Below are positions 1 through 9,262 of a stretch of 64,000 nucleotides of DNA, piece by piece. This stretch comes from Mobilicoccus massiliensis (GTDB taxonomy: Bacteria > Actinomycetota > Actinomycetes > Actinomycetales > Dermatophilaceae). The notes beneath the pieces were generated by a model. It ran no database searches. It was not told the DNA's origin and was given only the letters and a program-made list of their open reading frames with translations. The stretch is taken from positions 1 to 64,000 of the forward strand of contig NZ_LN651327.1 of assembly GCF_000826525.2 (NCBI RefSeq). Direction: 5' to 3'. Every line of letters starts with the position of its first letter. The first letter of the stretch is position 1. The position numbers and the translations under genes were made by a program.

Positions 1-26
1 TGGATCGCCCCGGGAAGGGTGGAGGG
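1..26 (+). repeat. IS3 left terminal inverted repeat
   Basis: The first 14 bases (TGGATCGCCCCGGG) match the reverse complement of 1322-1335 exactly. After four mismatches, GTGGAG (19-24) matches again. This defines a roughly 26-bp imperfect terminal repeat. Confidence 0.9.
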
Positions 27-52
27 CTTGATCTCCCCAGGAGGATGGAGTC

Positions 53-376
53 ATGCCTGCACCGAAGAGGTACCCCGACGAGTTGCGTGAACGAGCGATC
101 CGGTTGGTTCGCGACCGGATCGCCGCCGAGCCCGGCTTGGCGGTCTCGCGTGCGTGCCGGTTGACCGGTGAGCAGCTCGGGATCAACGGCGACACGCTGC
201 GGAACTGGGTCAAACGCGAACGGATCGACGACGGAGAGATCCCCGGCACAACGAGTACGGACGCGGCCCGGATCGCAGAGTTGGAGAAGGAGAACCGCGA
301 ACTGCGGCGCGCGAATACGATTCTGCGCCAGGCGAGTGCCTATTTCGCTCAGGCGGAGCTCGACCGCCGACCGTAG
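53..376 (+). CDS. IS3 transposase OrfA
   Basis: A 107-residue DNA-binding subunit of an IS3 transposase. The N-terminal part is a helix-turn-helix of the transposase-8 type (PAPKRYPDELRERAIRLV ... GDTLRNWVKRE). The C-terminal part is a leucine-zipper-like coiled coil (IAELEKENRELRRANTILRQ) that normally mediates multimerisation with OrfB. ATG 53 follows a GGAGG at 41-45. It overlaps the orfB frame, and the fused OrfAB transposase is expected from a -1 frameshift within roughly 300-376. The usual A6G slippery heptamer is not visible there. Confidence 0.92.
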   Translation: MPAPKRYPDELRERAIRLVRDRIAAEPGLAVSRACRLTGEQLGINGDTLRNWVKRERIDDGEIPGTTSTDAARIAELEKENRELRRANTILRQASAYFAQAELDRRP

Positions 377-1320
377 ACGTCGATGCGTTCATTGCCGCGC
401 ACCGCGACGAGCATGGGGTCGAGCCGATCTGCGAGGTCCTGAAAGAGACTGGAATCGCGATCGCCCCAAGCTCCTATTATGCCCGCAAGAGTAGGCCTGT
501 CTCGAAGCGGGCCACAAGTGATGCCGTCATCGACGAACGTCTGCAGGAGCTGCACGAGAAGAACTTCGGCGTGTACGGGGTCCGCAAGATGTGGAAGGCC
601 TATCTGCGGGCCTGGCCCGGTGAGCCGGTCGCACGATGCACCATCGAACGTCGCATGCGAGCGTTGGGCCTGGCTGGCGTGCCGAACGCGCGCACCACCC
701 GGACCACCAGACCCGCGCGGGCGAAGGCCTGCCCGGCCGACCGGCTCCAGCGGGACTTCACCGCGCCGGCGCCGGACCACCGGTGGGTAGCCGACATCAC
801 CTACGTCGCCACATGGGCCGGGTTCGTGTACGTGGCTTTCGTGATGGACCTGTATTCCCGCCGGATCACCGGGTGGCGGGTATCGAACTCATTAAGGACC
901 GATCTGGCGCTGGACGCCCTGGAACACGCCTTGTGGGAACGTGGCCGACACCAGCGAGACCTGTCGTGCCTGGTGCACCACTCGGATCGCGGCTGCCAAT
1001 ACGTCTCTATTCGTTACACCGAGAGGCTCCTTGAGTCCGGAATCGAACCCTCGGTCGGATCGACCGGCGATTCCTACGACAATGCCGCTGCCGAGGCGTT
1101 GAACAAAATCTACAAGAAGGAACTCATCTGGAAACGTGGGCCGTGGAGCGGTCTGGATGCCGTCGAACTCGCCACCATGGAGTGGGTCGACTGGTACAAC
1201 AACGACCGCCTTCACTCACACTGCGGCGACATCCCACCCATCGAGTACGAAGACCTGTTCTACGCTGAACACGCCAGCGCCCCGGCACCCGCCGGGGCGG
1301 CACAACCCGCTCTCCACTGA
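361..1320 (+). CDS. IS3 transposase OrfB (catalytic, by -1 frameshift)
   Basis: Catalytic integrase-core part of the transposase. The frame opens before 361 and has no ATG, GTG or TTG start until GTG 571, which would cut off conserved N-terminal sequence (VDAFIAAHRDEHGVEPICEV), so translation most likely enters by frameshift from orfA. The rve-type DDE residues are visible: the first Asp in HRWVADITYV, the second in VHHSDRGCQY, and the Glu in NAAAEALNKIYKKEL. The C-terminal DWYNNDRLHS motif is intact, so the transposase looks functional. Confidence 0.92.
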   Translation, partial: RPPTVDVDAFIAAHRDEHGVEPICEVLKETGIAIAPSSYYARKSRPVSKRATSDAVIDERLQELHEKNFGVYGVRKMWKAYLRAWPGEPVARCTIERRMRALGLAGVPNARTTRTTRPARAKACPADRLQRDFTAPAPDHRWVADITYVATWAGFVYVAFVMDLYSRRITGWRVSNSLRTDLALDALEHALWERGRHQRDLSCLVHHSDRGCQYVSIRYTERLLESGIEPSVGSTGDSYDNAAAEALNKIYKKELIWKRGPWSGLDAVELATMEWVDWYNNDRLHSHCGDIPPIEYEDLFYAEHASAPAPAGAAQPALH

Positions 1321-1335
1321 ACCCGGGGCGATCCA
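1310..1335 (-). repeat. IS3 right terminal inverted repeat
   Basis: This is the partner of bases 1-26, with a 14-bp perfect outer part. The orfB stop codon (1318-1320) lies inside the repeat, a compact arrangement common in IS3 elements. Confidence 0.9.
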
Positions 1336-2217
1336 CCGTCCGACCCGGCGGCGTCCGATCAGGGCATGGATGCGATGGTCCTGGTCCACGCGTATGACGG
1401 TCGGCGAACCATCAACGGGCGCTCCGGTGACCAGGTCGTCTCAGCTCCCTCGGGGTCCCGGGTCCGGGTTCGCTTGGTCAACACCGACAGCGGACCCACG
1501 CAGGTGTGGGTGAGCGGTGCGGCATACCGGATCCTCGCCATCGACGGGGAGGATCTCTTCGGACCAAGCCAGGTCACCGGGCGCTCACTGACGCTGACCG
1601 CCGGCGCCCGCGCAGACCTCGAGGTCGTCGTCCCGCCCGGCGGTGCGCGGGTGCAACTACCCGGGATCTCGATCGCTGTCGCGCCAAGCGAGGTGGACGC
1701 GCCCTCAACGAGCGCTCCGCGTGACGAGGTCGACCTGCTCGGCTACGGCACCGCGGCCCCGCTCGGCTTCGATCCACGAAAGCCTGACCGGGTCTTCGAC
1801 TACCGGATCGGGCGCCGTGTCGGTCTCCTGGACGGTCGGCCCGGCCTCTGGTGGACGATCAACGGGGGCATAGTCCCTGACGTCCCGATGTATGTGGTGC
1901 GCGAGGGTGATGTCGTCGTCTTCCGGATCACCAACGACAGCGGTGACGTCCACCCCATGCACCTGCACGGCCACCACGCGACGATCCTGTCGCGCAACGG
2001 AATCGGCTCGACCGGAAGCCCTTGGCGCGTCGACTCGTTGAACGTCCGTGACGGCGAGAGCTTCGAGGTCGCGTTCGTCGCGGACAACCCAGGAGTGTGG
2101 ATGGACCACTGCCACAACCTGCCTCACGCCCGTGAGGGGTTGATGACCCATCTGATGTACGAGGGCGTGACGACGCCTTTCCTCCTCGGGACGGACAGCG
2201 GGAACGAACCCGAATGA
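1336..2217 (+). pseudogene. Multicopper oxidase, 5' end removed by IS3
   Basis: The frame is open from the IS border and encodes cupredoxin domains 2 and 3 of a three-domain multicopper oxidase. Domain 3 keeps the copper motifs HPMHLHGHH (about 1951-1980) and HCHNLPHAREGLMTHL (about 2107-2155). Domain 1, with the other two His pairs needed for the trinuclear copper centre, is missing. ATG 1366 could start a 283-residue protein, but it would lack essential ligands and a signal peptide. The missing front would lie left of the window if this is a simple insertion. Confidence 0.85.
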
Positions 2218-2871
2218 GCCCAGTGGTGACAAGGAGAACGTCCGTCGATTCTGAGAGTTAGCCGGCGCTCTGCAGCTGGGGCGTGTCTGCTGGGCACCTT
2301 ATGGTCCCCAATCGCGCATGCACGCGGGGTGGCCTCGCCGGTCGCCCTGATGGTCGGGCGAGGGGGAAGCCGTCGACGCGGAAGATGGGGTGACGGCGGC
2401 GACGGCCTGGAATGTCGATAACGGGTCCCGACGATCCACCGCCACGTGCGGCCGCGCGCCGGCAGCGACCTCGAGGTACCGCTTGAGAATCGCCGGCCGT
2501 TCCTCGACCGCGGCGCTAGCGGATGCGGGGACCTCTTCTCGGGCGTATATGTGGCTTATCAACCGACGGCCCGCGGGGCTTCGGCGCCTCTTGAAGTGGG
2601 CGACTCCCTACGCGCCGCGCATCACAACTTCAACGCAGTTCCCGGAACCGCTCCGAACTGCCGGTGTTCGACCTCCGCCATCCCGAGACGGTCGCCGAGC
2701 AGGCGACCGACCGGACCTGCCGTCCCCGAACGGTTGACCCGCGACCGGCATGAGGGGCGAGATGAGCAGTCCGTCGCCGACGCCCCGGGGCGGCGGACGC
2801 GGGGTGTTTCGGGGCCGAAGTCCGCGACCGGAACCTGCAACAACTCGACGGATCGACAGAAGGAGCGAGAC
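2218..2871. other. 654-base stretch with no supported gene
   Basis: Several overlapping open frames occur on both strands, but none shows a recognisable domain or a start with a good ribosome-binding site. A stretch at about 2660-2750 on the plus strand reads VFDLRHPETVAEQATDRT and might be a decayed gene end, but this is weak. The last bases contain the AAGGAG ribosome-binding site of the next gene. Confidence 0.4.
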
Positions 2872-3533
2872 ATGACGACCCTGAACGTTCGCGTGTGGTC
2901 CGACATCGTGTGCCCGTGGGCAACGCTGGCATTGGACACGCTGCACGCCGTCGCAGAGCAGAACGACTGCAGCCTCGACATCGAGCACCGCAGCTTCCCG
3001 CTGGAACTGTTCAACGAGGAGGGGACCTCGAAGCCGTTGCTCGATGTGGAGATGGCCGGGATCGCCGGTCTGCGGACCCGACTCGGCTGGCAGCCGTGGG
3101 CCTCTCCTGACTCGACCTTCCCGGTGACCTCCCTGCCCGCCTTGGCGGCCGTCCGCGCCACCGCGGCGCGCAGCGGCAACCGCGCCGCGGACGAACTCGA
3201 CACTGCCCTCCGCCGCGCCTTCTTTGCGGAATCGCGGTGTATCAGCCTCACCTCGGTGATCCTCGACGTGGCCGCGGGCCTCGAGCACGTCGACGAGAAA
3301 GCCTTGGCCGAGGACATCGCGGCGGGCCGCGGGATGCAGGAGGTCTCGACGACTGGAAGCAGGCTCCCGAGCTCGATGTCGCCGGCAGCCCCCAGCTCGA
3401 AGCCTCCGGCTCGACCCTGGCCAACCCCGGCGTCCAGGCCGAATGGAGCAACGACGATGACACCGGCTTCCTCCGCCTGCAGGCCTACGACGACTCCTGG
3501 GCCCACGAGCTCGTGAGGAACGCCGTCGCCTGA
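2872..3533 (+). pseudogene. DsbA-family (FrnE-like) oxidoreductase, frameshifted
   Basis: ATG 2872 follows AAGGAG (2859-2864). The first frame gives a thioredoxin-fold DsbA/FrnE-like protein (VWSDIVCPWATLALDTL) through AAGRGMQEV. The conserved tail then continues in the -1 frame (LDDWKQAPELDVAGSPQLEA ... NPGVQAEW ... YDDSWAHEL) to the stop at 3533. Adding one base near 3345-3355 restores a 220-residue protein of normal length. The active site is CPWA, with no second Cys, so even the intact form would not be a classic CxxC oxidoreductase. The cause may be mutation or a sequencing error. Confidence 0.8.
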
Positions 3534-3723
3534 GTCGCATCGCTGCACCGCCCGATCTGCGGTGGGCGTCGGCCGGTGTGCGCACGTGTGGGGCGCGGAT
3601 CCGGCCGACCATGCACCGCGCCGGGGTTGTGATGACGCCGGGCAGGAGCGGCCGACCCGCGGCGGTGGTCCGCGCGGACCAGCACGACCCATTGACGATG
3701 TCGACGAAGAGAAGGGGAACGAG

Positions 3724-4464
3724 ATGAAGATCGCGGTCGTCGGAGCGACCGGGACCCTCGGGTCCGCCGTGGTGGCCCGCGCGGAGCAGGGCCACGAGGT
3801 GGCCCGGATCGCGCGGTCGCTCGGGGTGGACGTGCTCACGGGTGAGGGCCTGACGGAGGCCCTGTCCGGGTGCGAGGTGGTGATCGACTGCGGCAAGCCG
3901 CCCACGCTGGAGGAGGGAGAGGCCACCGACTGGTACGAGCAGGCGGCCCGCACCCTCGGTGAGGCCGCGACCGCGGCCGGGATTGCGCGCACGGTGGCGG
4001 TGTCCATCGTCGGCATCGACCGCACGCAGGACTTCCCGTTCTATCGAACGCAGCTCGCCCACGAGGCAGCGGTGCGGCGGTGGTGCCCCGGGCCGGTGAT
4101 CGTCCGGTCGACCCAGTTCCACGACTTCGTCGGAGTGATGCTCACGGAGGACGAGGACGGCCTGTCGATCCTCGACGCGCCGTCGCAGCCCGTCGACACG
4201 GTCGTCGTCGCCGAGGTGGTGCTCGACGCGGCGACAGCGGCCGAGCCACCGGCGATGAGCCAGATCGCGGGACCGCGGGAGGAACGGACCCTCGATCAGG
4301 CCCGCCGCCTCCTCGCCGCCCGCGGAGACCGGCGCGAGGTGCGGGGGGTGCCCGCCAGCCCGAGCATGATGGCCCGCGGGATGCTTCCCGACGCGGACGT
4401 CCCGCGCCGCGGCCCCACCTACGACGAATGGCTCGCGACCCACGAGGAGAACCGGCACCGGTGA
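3724..4464 (+). CDS. NAD(P)-binding NmrA-like/atypical SDR protein
   Basis: A 246-residue Rossmann-fold protein. The N-terminus MKIAVVGATGTLGSAVV carries the GxxGxxG dinucleotide-binding motif of atypical short-chain dehydrogenases (NmrA-like group). Family members bind NAD(P)H as redox sensors or reduce small substrates; the substrate cannot be told here. ATG 3724 has AAGGGG about 8 bases upstream. A longer in-frame start at 3562 would add a low-complexity Arg/Gly-rich leader and is rejected. It stands alone, followed by a 377-base gap. Confidence 0.82.
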   Translation: MKIAVVGATGTLGSAVVARAEQGHEVARIARSLGVDVLTGEGLTEALSGCEVVIDCGKPPTLEEGEATDWYEQAARTLGEAATAAGIARTVAVSIVGIDRTQDFPFYRTQLAHEAAVRRWCPGPVIVRSTQFHDFVGVMLTEDEDGLSILDAPSQPVDTVVVAEVVLDAATAAEPPAMSQIAGPREERTLDQARRLLAARGDRREVRGVPASPSMMARGMLPDADVPRRGPTYDEWLATHEENRHR

Positions 4465-4841
4465 CGCTGCGACGGACGCGACCCACCGAGACCTGCATTT
4501 CCAACCGCCGGGGTCAAGACCGCGGGGGCGTTGTACGAGATTGATCCTTCGGGTGGGCGTGTCGATCAGGCCGTACGGGTCTGAATGTCGGTGGTCATCT
4601 TCTCGGTGATGATCGTGTGTCGAGGGCTGGCGCGCGAGGGAGGATGTCGAGTCCGAGATGGCGCACAGCAGCTGCGTCTCGCGGCAGACTTTCGAACTCC
4701 TCCAGCCGACCGGGCGGGGCCGGCGACGGCGGAGGGAAGGGTCAATTCTCTGGAGGCGTCGCCTCGTTCGGTCGATAGGAGGCGAGGTGGCCCTGAGCAG
4801 GCATGGGCCGGCGACTGCTGAGCTGCATGAAAGAGGACCAC
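4465..4841. other. 377-base intergenic region upstream of a chemoreceptor gene
   Basis: No credible gene is seen. The last 100 bases must hold the chemoreceptor promoter. GTCGATAG at 4771-4778 resembles the -10 of flagellar sigma-28 promoters (GCCGATAA), but no TAAA sits at the expected 15-base spacing, so it is not called. Confidence 0.4.
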
Positions 4842-6464
4842 ATGACCGACGTCGAGAACTCGCGGGCCGAGCGCCCGTCCCGCCTGGCCCGGATGGGCAC
4901 CGTCGCCAAGATCACCGGTGTCGTCGGACTCGTCGCGCTGACGACGCTCGGGGTCGGAGCGGCCGGCGTCGCGGGCGCGAACTCGATCTCCGCGCTCAAC
5001 GACCAGATGGCGAGCCGCGACGTCGACGGCATCAGGCAGGCCGAGAGCATGCGATTCGACTTCATCAGCATCCGCTACCTCGGGGCGAGCGCCGCACTGC
5101 AGACGGACCCGGCGAAGAAGACACCCTTCTACGAGGAGCGCACCGCACTGATGAGTCAGCTCATCCAGACCGCGGACGCGTTCAAGCAGCGCGACGACCT
5201 GACGGATGCCGAACGTGCGGTCGCGACGACCGCGGCCGAGAACATCAAGCAGTACGACGCGAGCGTCAAGGAGATCGACGCCCTCTTCGCTGCGGGTAAG
5301 GCGGCCGAGGCCAACGAGAAGCGGGCCAAGACCCTCGGCCCGGTCTCCGAGCAGACGACGCAGGACCTGGCCAAGATCTCCGAGCTCAAGACGCAGACGG
5401 CCCAGCAGGCCGTCAAGGACGCGCACGGCACGACGCGGACGGTCATCATCTCGATCATCGTGATCGGCATCATCGGCCTCATCATCGCGTTGCTCGCCGC
5501 CCGCGCCGTCGGCTCGGGCATCACCAAGGGTCTGCGCCGCATCGAGGAAGCGGCGTCCGCAGCCTCCCGCGGCGACCTCACCCAGCGCACCGGCGTCACA
5601 TCGGGCGACGAGACCGGCCGCGCCGCCCAGGCACTCGACGCCTCCCTCGAACAGCTCGGCGGCCTCATCCGAGTCGTGTCCTCGACGAGCGACAGAGTCG
5701 CCGACGCGGTGGATCAGCTCCACACCTCCGCGAAGTCGGTCGCGGCCGGCTCGCAGCGGGCGACCGACCAGGCGTCCTCGATCTCGTCCGCAGCCACCGA
5801 CGTCTCGACCAACGTGCAGACGGTCGCGGCCGGCACGGAGGAGATGACCGCTTCGATCCGGGAGATCGCGAAGTCCGCCAATGACGCCGCCGGAGTCGCC
5901 GCTCAGGCGGTGACGGTTGCGGACCGCACGAACGCGACCGTCGCCAAGCTCGGCGAATCGAGCGTCGAGATCGGCAACGTCATCAAGACGATCACGTCGA
6001 TCGCGGAGCAGACGAACCTGCTCGCCCTCAACGCGACGATCGAGGCCGCGCGGGCGGGAGAGGCCGGCAAGGGCTTCGCCGTCGTCGCCAACGAGGTCAA
6101 GGACCTCGCCCAGGAGACCGGCAAGGCCACCGAGGACATCGGCCATCGCGTCGAGGCGATCCAGGTCGACACCGAGGCCGCTGTCGCCGCCATCAGCGAG
6201 ATCGCGACGATCATCGCGCAGATCAACGACACCCAGGCCACCATCGCCTCCGCCGTGGAGGAGCAGACGGCCACGACCAATGAGATGGGCCGCAACGTCA
6301 CCGACGCGGCGACGGGTAGCTCGCGGATCTCGACGAGCATCGACGGCATCGCGACGACGGTTCGCGAGTCCAACGACACGGTGTCGACGATGAACGTGTC
6401 GTTCGACGAACTCGGCACGATGAGCGACGAATTGCGCCGCAGCGTACGGGCCTTCATCGTCTGA
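4842..6464 (+). CDS. Methyl-accepting chemotaxis protein 1
   Basis: A 540-residue transmembrane chemoreceptor that would signal through CheW/CheA. TM1 lies at about residues 20-46 and TM2 at about 198-222 ([20 protein letters not shown]), with an extracytoplasmic four-helix-bundle-like sensor between them. A HAMP domain and a long cytoplasmic coiled coil follow. The conserved hairpin tip [20 protein letters not shown] is at about residue 388. ATG 4842 is preferred because AAGAGGA lies just upstream; an in-frame ATG at 4803 adds 13 residues. There is no C-terminal CheR-binding pentapeptide. The signalling part is very similar to that of the receptor at 12842-14461. The ligand is unknown. Confidence 0.93.
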   Translation: MTDVENSRAERPSRLARMGTVAKITGVVGLVALTTLGVGAAGVAGANSISALNDQMASRDVDGIRQAESMRFDFISIRYLGASAALQTDPAKKTPFYEERTALMSQLIQTADAFKQRDDLTDAERAVATTAAENIKQYDASVKEIDALFAAGKAAEANEKRAKTLGPVSEQTTQDLAKISELKTQTAQQAVKDAHGTTRTVIISIIVIGIIGLIIALLAARAVGSGITKGLRRIEEAASAASRGDLTQRTGVTSGDETGRAAQALDASLEQLGGLIRVVSSTSDRVADAVDQLHTSAKSVAAGSQRATDQASSISSAATDVSTNVQTVAAGTEEMTASIREIAKSANDAAGVAAQAVTVADRTNATVAKLGESSVEIGNVIKTITSIAEQTNLLALNATIEAARAGEAGKGFAVVANEVKDLAQETGKATEDIGHRVEAIQVDTEAAVAAISEIATIIAQINDTQATIASAVEEQTATTNEMGRNVTDAATGSSRISTSIDGIATTVRESNDTVSTMNVSFDELGTMSDELRRSVRAFIV

Positions 6465-6661
6465 GGCTCACTCGCGCACGTCGGACGGGCGTCGCCGGTC
6501 ACCGGAGGGGAACAGCTTCCGTGGCCGGCGGCGCCCGTTCAGCCATCGCGCACGGTCACCTGCCGCTGCGAGATGCGGCGACATCATTGCGTCACGTCGC
6601 CTCCGCCTTCCGAATCCGACCTCGGGCCGGCCAGAAGCGCCCGTCGTTCAGCGCCGTGAGA

Positions 6662-7246
6662 ATGACATCCATGGCCCGTCCCGTTCTGCGCACGAAGCGC
6701 ATCGAACTCCGCCCCATGCGTCCGAAGCATCTGCCGCTGCTGCACGAGCTCGACTCCGACCCTGCGGTGATGCGCCACCTCCTCGGGCGCGCGCGAACTC
6801 CGCAGGAGATCGACGACTTCTGGGGGCCGCGCTGCGCCGAGACCCGCGCCGACACGGCCGGCCTCGGTTGGTGGGTGGGATTCGAGGGGGACGAGTTCCT
6901 CGGCTGGTGGGATCTGGGGCGCTCGGACAGCGATCCCGACAGCGACCCGCGCGTCGATGAGACCGAGATCGGGTGGCGCGTCGTGCGCCGCAGGTGGCGC
7001 CAAGGGCTGGCCTCCGAGGGGGCTCGCGCCCTCCTCGCCCACGGCTTCGACACCGTCGGGCTGAGGCGCATCTGGGCCGAGACGCTCGCGGTGAACGCCG
7101 GGTCCCGCGGAGTGATGCGTGCCATCGGCATGCGTCACGTGCGTACCGAACATCGACAGAGGCACGAGCCGTTGCCCGGTGCCGAAGAGGGCGACGTGAT
7201 CTACGAGATCACCCGTGCGCAGTGGCGGTCCCGCCATACCGGCTGA
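6662..7246 (+). CDS. GNAT N-acetyltransferase (RimJ/RimL type)
   Basis: A 194-residue acetyltransferase of the acetyltransf_3 group: RTKRIELRPMRPKHLPLLHE at the N-terminus, then the acetyl-CoA-binding region WRVVRRRWRQGLASEGARAL and the late strand AVNAGSRGVMRAIGMRHVR. Such enzymes acetylate ribosomal protein N-termini or small amines; the substrate is not evident. ATG 6662 and ATG 6671 are both possible starts. The open frame runs back to 6521, but that part is Arg/Ala-rich with no family similarity. Confidence 0.83.
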   Translation: MTSMARPVLRTKRIELRPMRPKHLPLLHELDSDPAVMRHLLGRARTPQEIDDFWGPRCAETRADTAGLGWWVGFEGDEFLGWWDLGRSDSDPDSDPRVDETEIGWRVVRRRWRQGLASEGARALLAHGFDTVGLRRIWAETLAVNAGSRGVMRAIGMRHVRTEHRQRHEPLPGAEEGDVIYEITRAQWRSRHTG

Positions 7247-7289
7247 GCGTGGACCCCGGCAGAGCGGACTGCATCGGGAGGCTGCGGAT

Positions 7290-7430
7290 GCCGCCTGGGC
7301 CCGCGGTCGCGACCCGGTGGTGCGCGGACCGGCGGAGTCGTTGGCTCTCGCCCTGACCGGCCGCGCCGCCGCGCTGACTCGACTCGAAGGGATCGGAGCC
7401 GAGGCGCTCCGTACGCGCCTCGCCCCCTGA
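7290..7430 (+). pseudogene. Relic: C-terminus of a mycothiol-dependent maleylpyruvate isomerase-like protein
   Basis: The plus-strand frame ending at 7430 reads DPVVRGPAESLALALTGRAA then LTRLEGIGAEALRTRL. This closely resembles the last ~40 residues of the MDMPI/TIGR03083 family (GPAxxLxLxLxGR...L.G.G...LR.RL). No matching N-terminal part is found upstream, where the GNAT gene ends at 7246. It is best read as the tail of a deleted gene. Confidence 0.5.
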
Positions 7431-7521
7431 GGTCCCTCGTTCGGCGTGGCCCGGAGCGTTCACGACCATTCGTTGGCGATCGTCTGCCTGCGCGACTCAC
7501 TCCCTGCGGGCATCGCCGCTG

Positions 7522-8556
7522 TCAGCGGGGCAGATGTCGGCCGAGCGCGCCGACCGCTCCGACGACGACGCGCCCCGCCCGATCCGAGAGCGCGATCCGT
7601 CGCGCGAGCGCCGAAGCCGCCCTCATGCGCTGGCCCGGCCGCAGGCGGCTGCGCTCGTAGCGGCGCAGGCCGTCCCGTCCGTGCTCGTTGAGCGCCAGAC
7701 CGAGGGTGATCGCGTCGACCATCGCCTCGCACGCGCCGCGCCCGAGATTGGGCGACATGGCGTGCGCGGCATCACCGACGAGGACGTAGCGATCGCGCAC
7801 GAGACGCCGCGGATGGCGCGACTCGAGGATGGTGTTGACCACGGTTCGCATCGGGTCGGCGCCGCCCAGGGTCGCTCGGACCGGCTCGGGGAAGTCGGCG
7901 AACGCCTCCCGGGCCCAGGAGAGCGACGCCTCCGGGCTCTCCTCTCGGCGACGAGCAGACGCGTACCAGTTCGTGCCGATCCCCTCGGGCAGCCGGTTGG
8001 GTCCGACGCCGAACAGCGCTCCGTCGCCCCAGAACTCGCATATCCGGTCCTGCGGACCGTCGGGCGCCGTCGGCAGGACGCCTCGGACGGCGACGACGCC
8101 CGTGTCGCGGGGCTCGTCGCCCCAGATCCGGCGGCGCACGACGCTGCGCACCCCGTCGGCAGCGACGACGAGGTCACCGTCGAGAGCCGTCGGGTCGTCG
8201 ACCTCGCGGCGCTCGCGAACGACGCCGACGGGCACGGCCTCGTCGAGGACCCGCAACAGCGACGGCCGAGGGAGCAGCCACAGACCGGGGCTCCGGCTCG
8301 TCATCGTGACCGGGCGGTGGGTGCTGCCCGCACTGATCACGCCCGAGGTGAGCGGCAGTCCGGCGCGACGTACCTCGCCGTCGAGGCCGATCCGCTCCAG
8401 CGCGGCGAGGGCGAACGGCCAGATGCCGAACGCCGTCGGCACTCGGCCGAAGCCCGGGTTCCGCTCGATGAGCGTCACGTCGAAGTCCGCGGGATCGAGG
8501 GTCGCCGCGAGCGCGAGCCCGGCGACCCCGCCGCCGACGATGGTGATGGTGGGCAT
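7522..8556 (-). CDS. FAD-dependent monooxygenase
   Basis: A 344-residue flavoprotein of the PHBH/UbiH-like group A monooxygenases. The N-terminal GxGxxG ADP-binding motif is ITIVGGGVAGLALAATL. The DG-type motif is VVAADGVRSVVRRRI, and the second FAD motif is YVLVGDAAHAMSPNLGRGA near residue 275. These enzymes hydroxylate aromatic or polyketide-like compounds with NAD(P)H and O2. It is divergent from the TetR gene at 8604, which probably represses it through the palindromes between them. The substrate is not evident. Confidence 0.88.
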   Translation of the reverse strand: MPTITIVGGGVAGLALAATLDPADFDVTLIERNPGFGRVPTAFGIWPFALAALERIGLDGEVRRAGLPLTSGVISAGSTHRPVTMTSRSPGLWLLPRPSLLRVLDEAVPVGVVRERREVDDPTALDGDLVVAADGVRSVVRRRIWGDEPRDTGVVAVRGVLPTAPDGPQDRICEFWGDGALFGVGPNRLPEGIGTNWYASARRREESPEASLSWAREAFADFPEPVRATLGGADPMRTVVNTILESRHPRRLVRDRYVLVGDAAHAMSPNLGRGACEAMVDAITLGLALNEHGRDGLRRYERSRLRPGQRMRAASALARRIALSDRAGRVVVGAVGALGRHLPR

Positions 8557-8570
8557 GGCCGGAGCCTACG

Positions 8571-8603
8571 ACTACATCTGTAGTTCCACAACACCTGTAG
8601 TGT
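8571..8603. promoter_or_regulatory. Candidate TetR operator between divergent genes
   Basis: The 47-base gap between the two starts contains ACTACATCTGTAGT (8571-8584), a palindrome with 6-bp arms. ACACCTGTAGTGT (8591-8603) follows, with ACAC/GTGT arms. Both share CTGTAG, and they overlap the only place where either promoter can lie. Confidence 0.6.
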
Positions 8604-9149
8604 GTGAGGGTGACTCCTCGTCCCCGGCTCGTCGCCGACGCCGCCGTGACCGTGCTTGCACGGGACGGGCTGCGAGGGTTGACCCACCGTGCGGTCGACG
8701 CCGAGGCCGGGCTTCCGGCGGGCAGCACGTCCAACTGCTTTCGCAGTCGCGCGGCGCTGCTCGAGGCGATCGTCGGCCGACTCGAGGAGTTGGACCTCGC
8801 CGTCCTCGCCGAGGAGCCACCGACGGACGACGTCTCCGTCCCCGAGCTGGTCGACCACGCCGCGCGCTATGTCGCCCGGATGACGTCGGCCGGGCACGTG
8901 CGGGCGACCCGAGCGCGCCTCGCTCTCCTGCTCGACGAGACGGCCGCCCCGGCCCTGGAGGCCGGACACCGCCGGTTCCTCGCCCTCATCGAGGAGCAGC
9001 TCGCGGCCGCCGGCCATCCCGATCCCGCGCCGGCCTCCCGCGCGGTCGTCGATCTGCTCGAGGGTGCTCTCGTGCACGCCGTGACGGTCCCGTCGCGCCG
9101 GGTCGACGTCGCCGAACTCGCGAGGGCCCTCGAGCGCCTGCTGCGCTGA
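8604..9149 (+). CDS. TetR-family regulator
   Basis: A 181-residue regulator. The N-terminal helix-turn-helix reads ADAAVTVLARDGLRGLTHRA, then AVDAEAGLPAGSTSNCFRSRAALLEAI, followed by an all-helical ligand-binding domain. The start is GTG 8604, with GTG 8610 as the alternative; both are almost leaderless. The divergent position next to the FAD monooxygenase and the palindromes at 8571-8603 suggest that it represses both genes and that the monooxygenase substrate is its ligand. Confidence 0.87.
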   Translation: MRVTPRPRLVADAAVTVLARDGLRGLTHRAVDAEAGLPAGSTSNCFRSRAALLEAIVGRLEELDLAVLAEEPPTDDVSVPELVDHAARYVARMTSAGHVRATRARLALLLDETAAPALEAGHRRFLALIEEQLAAAGHPDPAPASRAVVDLLEGALVHAVTVPSRRVDVAELARALERLLR

Positions 9150-9262
9150 GGCCGCCCGGTCGGAAGATCGAGACCGGATGCCGCGGGATCGCCCGGCGAG
9201 TAGCGTCGGGGCACGCCGCGGGCGTCTACCCCTCGCGGCCCGGCCCCGGCGGAGGAACACTG

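Larger units (their letters stand above)
1..1335 (+). mobile_element. IS3-family insertion sequence, complete
   Basis: The element begins at the first base of the window with TGG and ends at 1335 with CCA, the usual TG...CA ends of IS3 elements. Its two ends are inverted repeats. It carries orfA and orfB in the -1 frame relation typical of the family, encoding a DDE transposase. It sits directly against the middle of a multicopper oxidase reading frame, so it is an insertion that truncated that gene. The 3-bp target duplication cannot be checked because the left flank lies outside the window. Confidence 0.93.

Noticed and set aside
4741..4800. Sigma-28 flagellar promoter for chemoreceptor 1
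   Set aside because: A GTCGATAG box is present, but the -35 element is at the wrong distance, and the upstream regions of the other two receptors show no matching motif.
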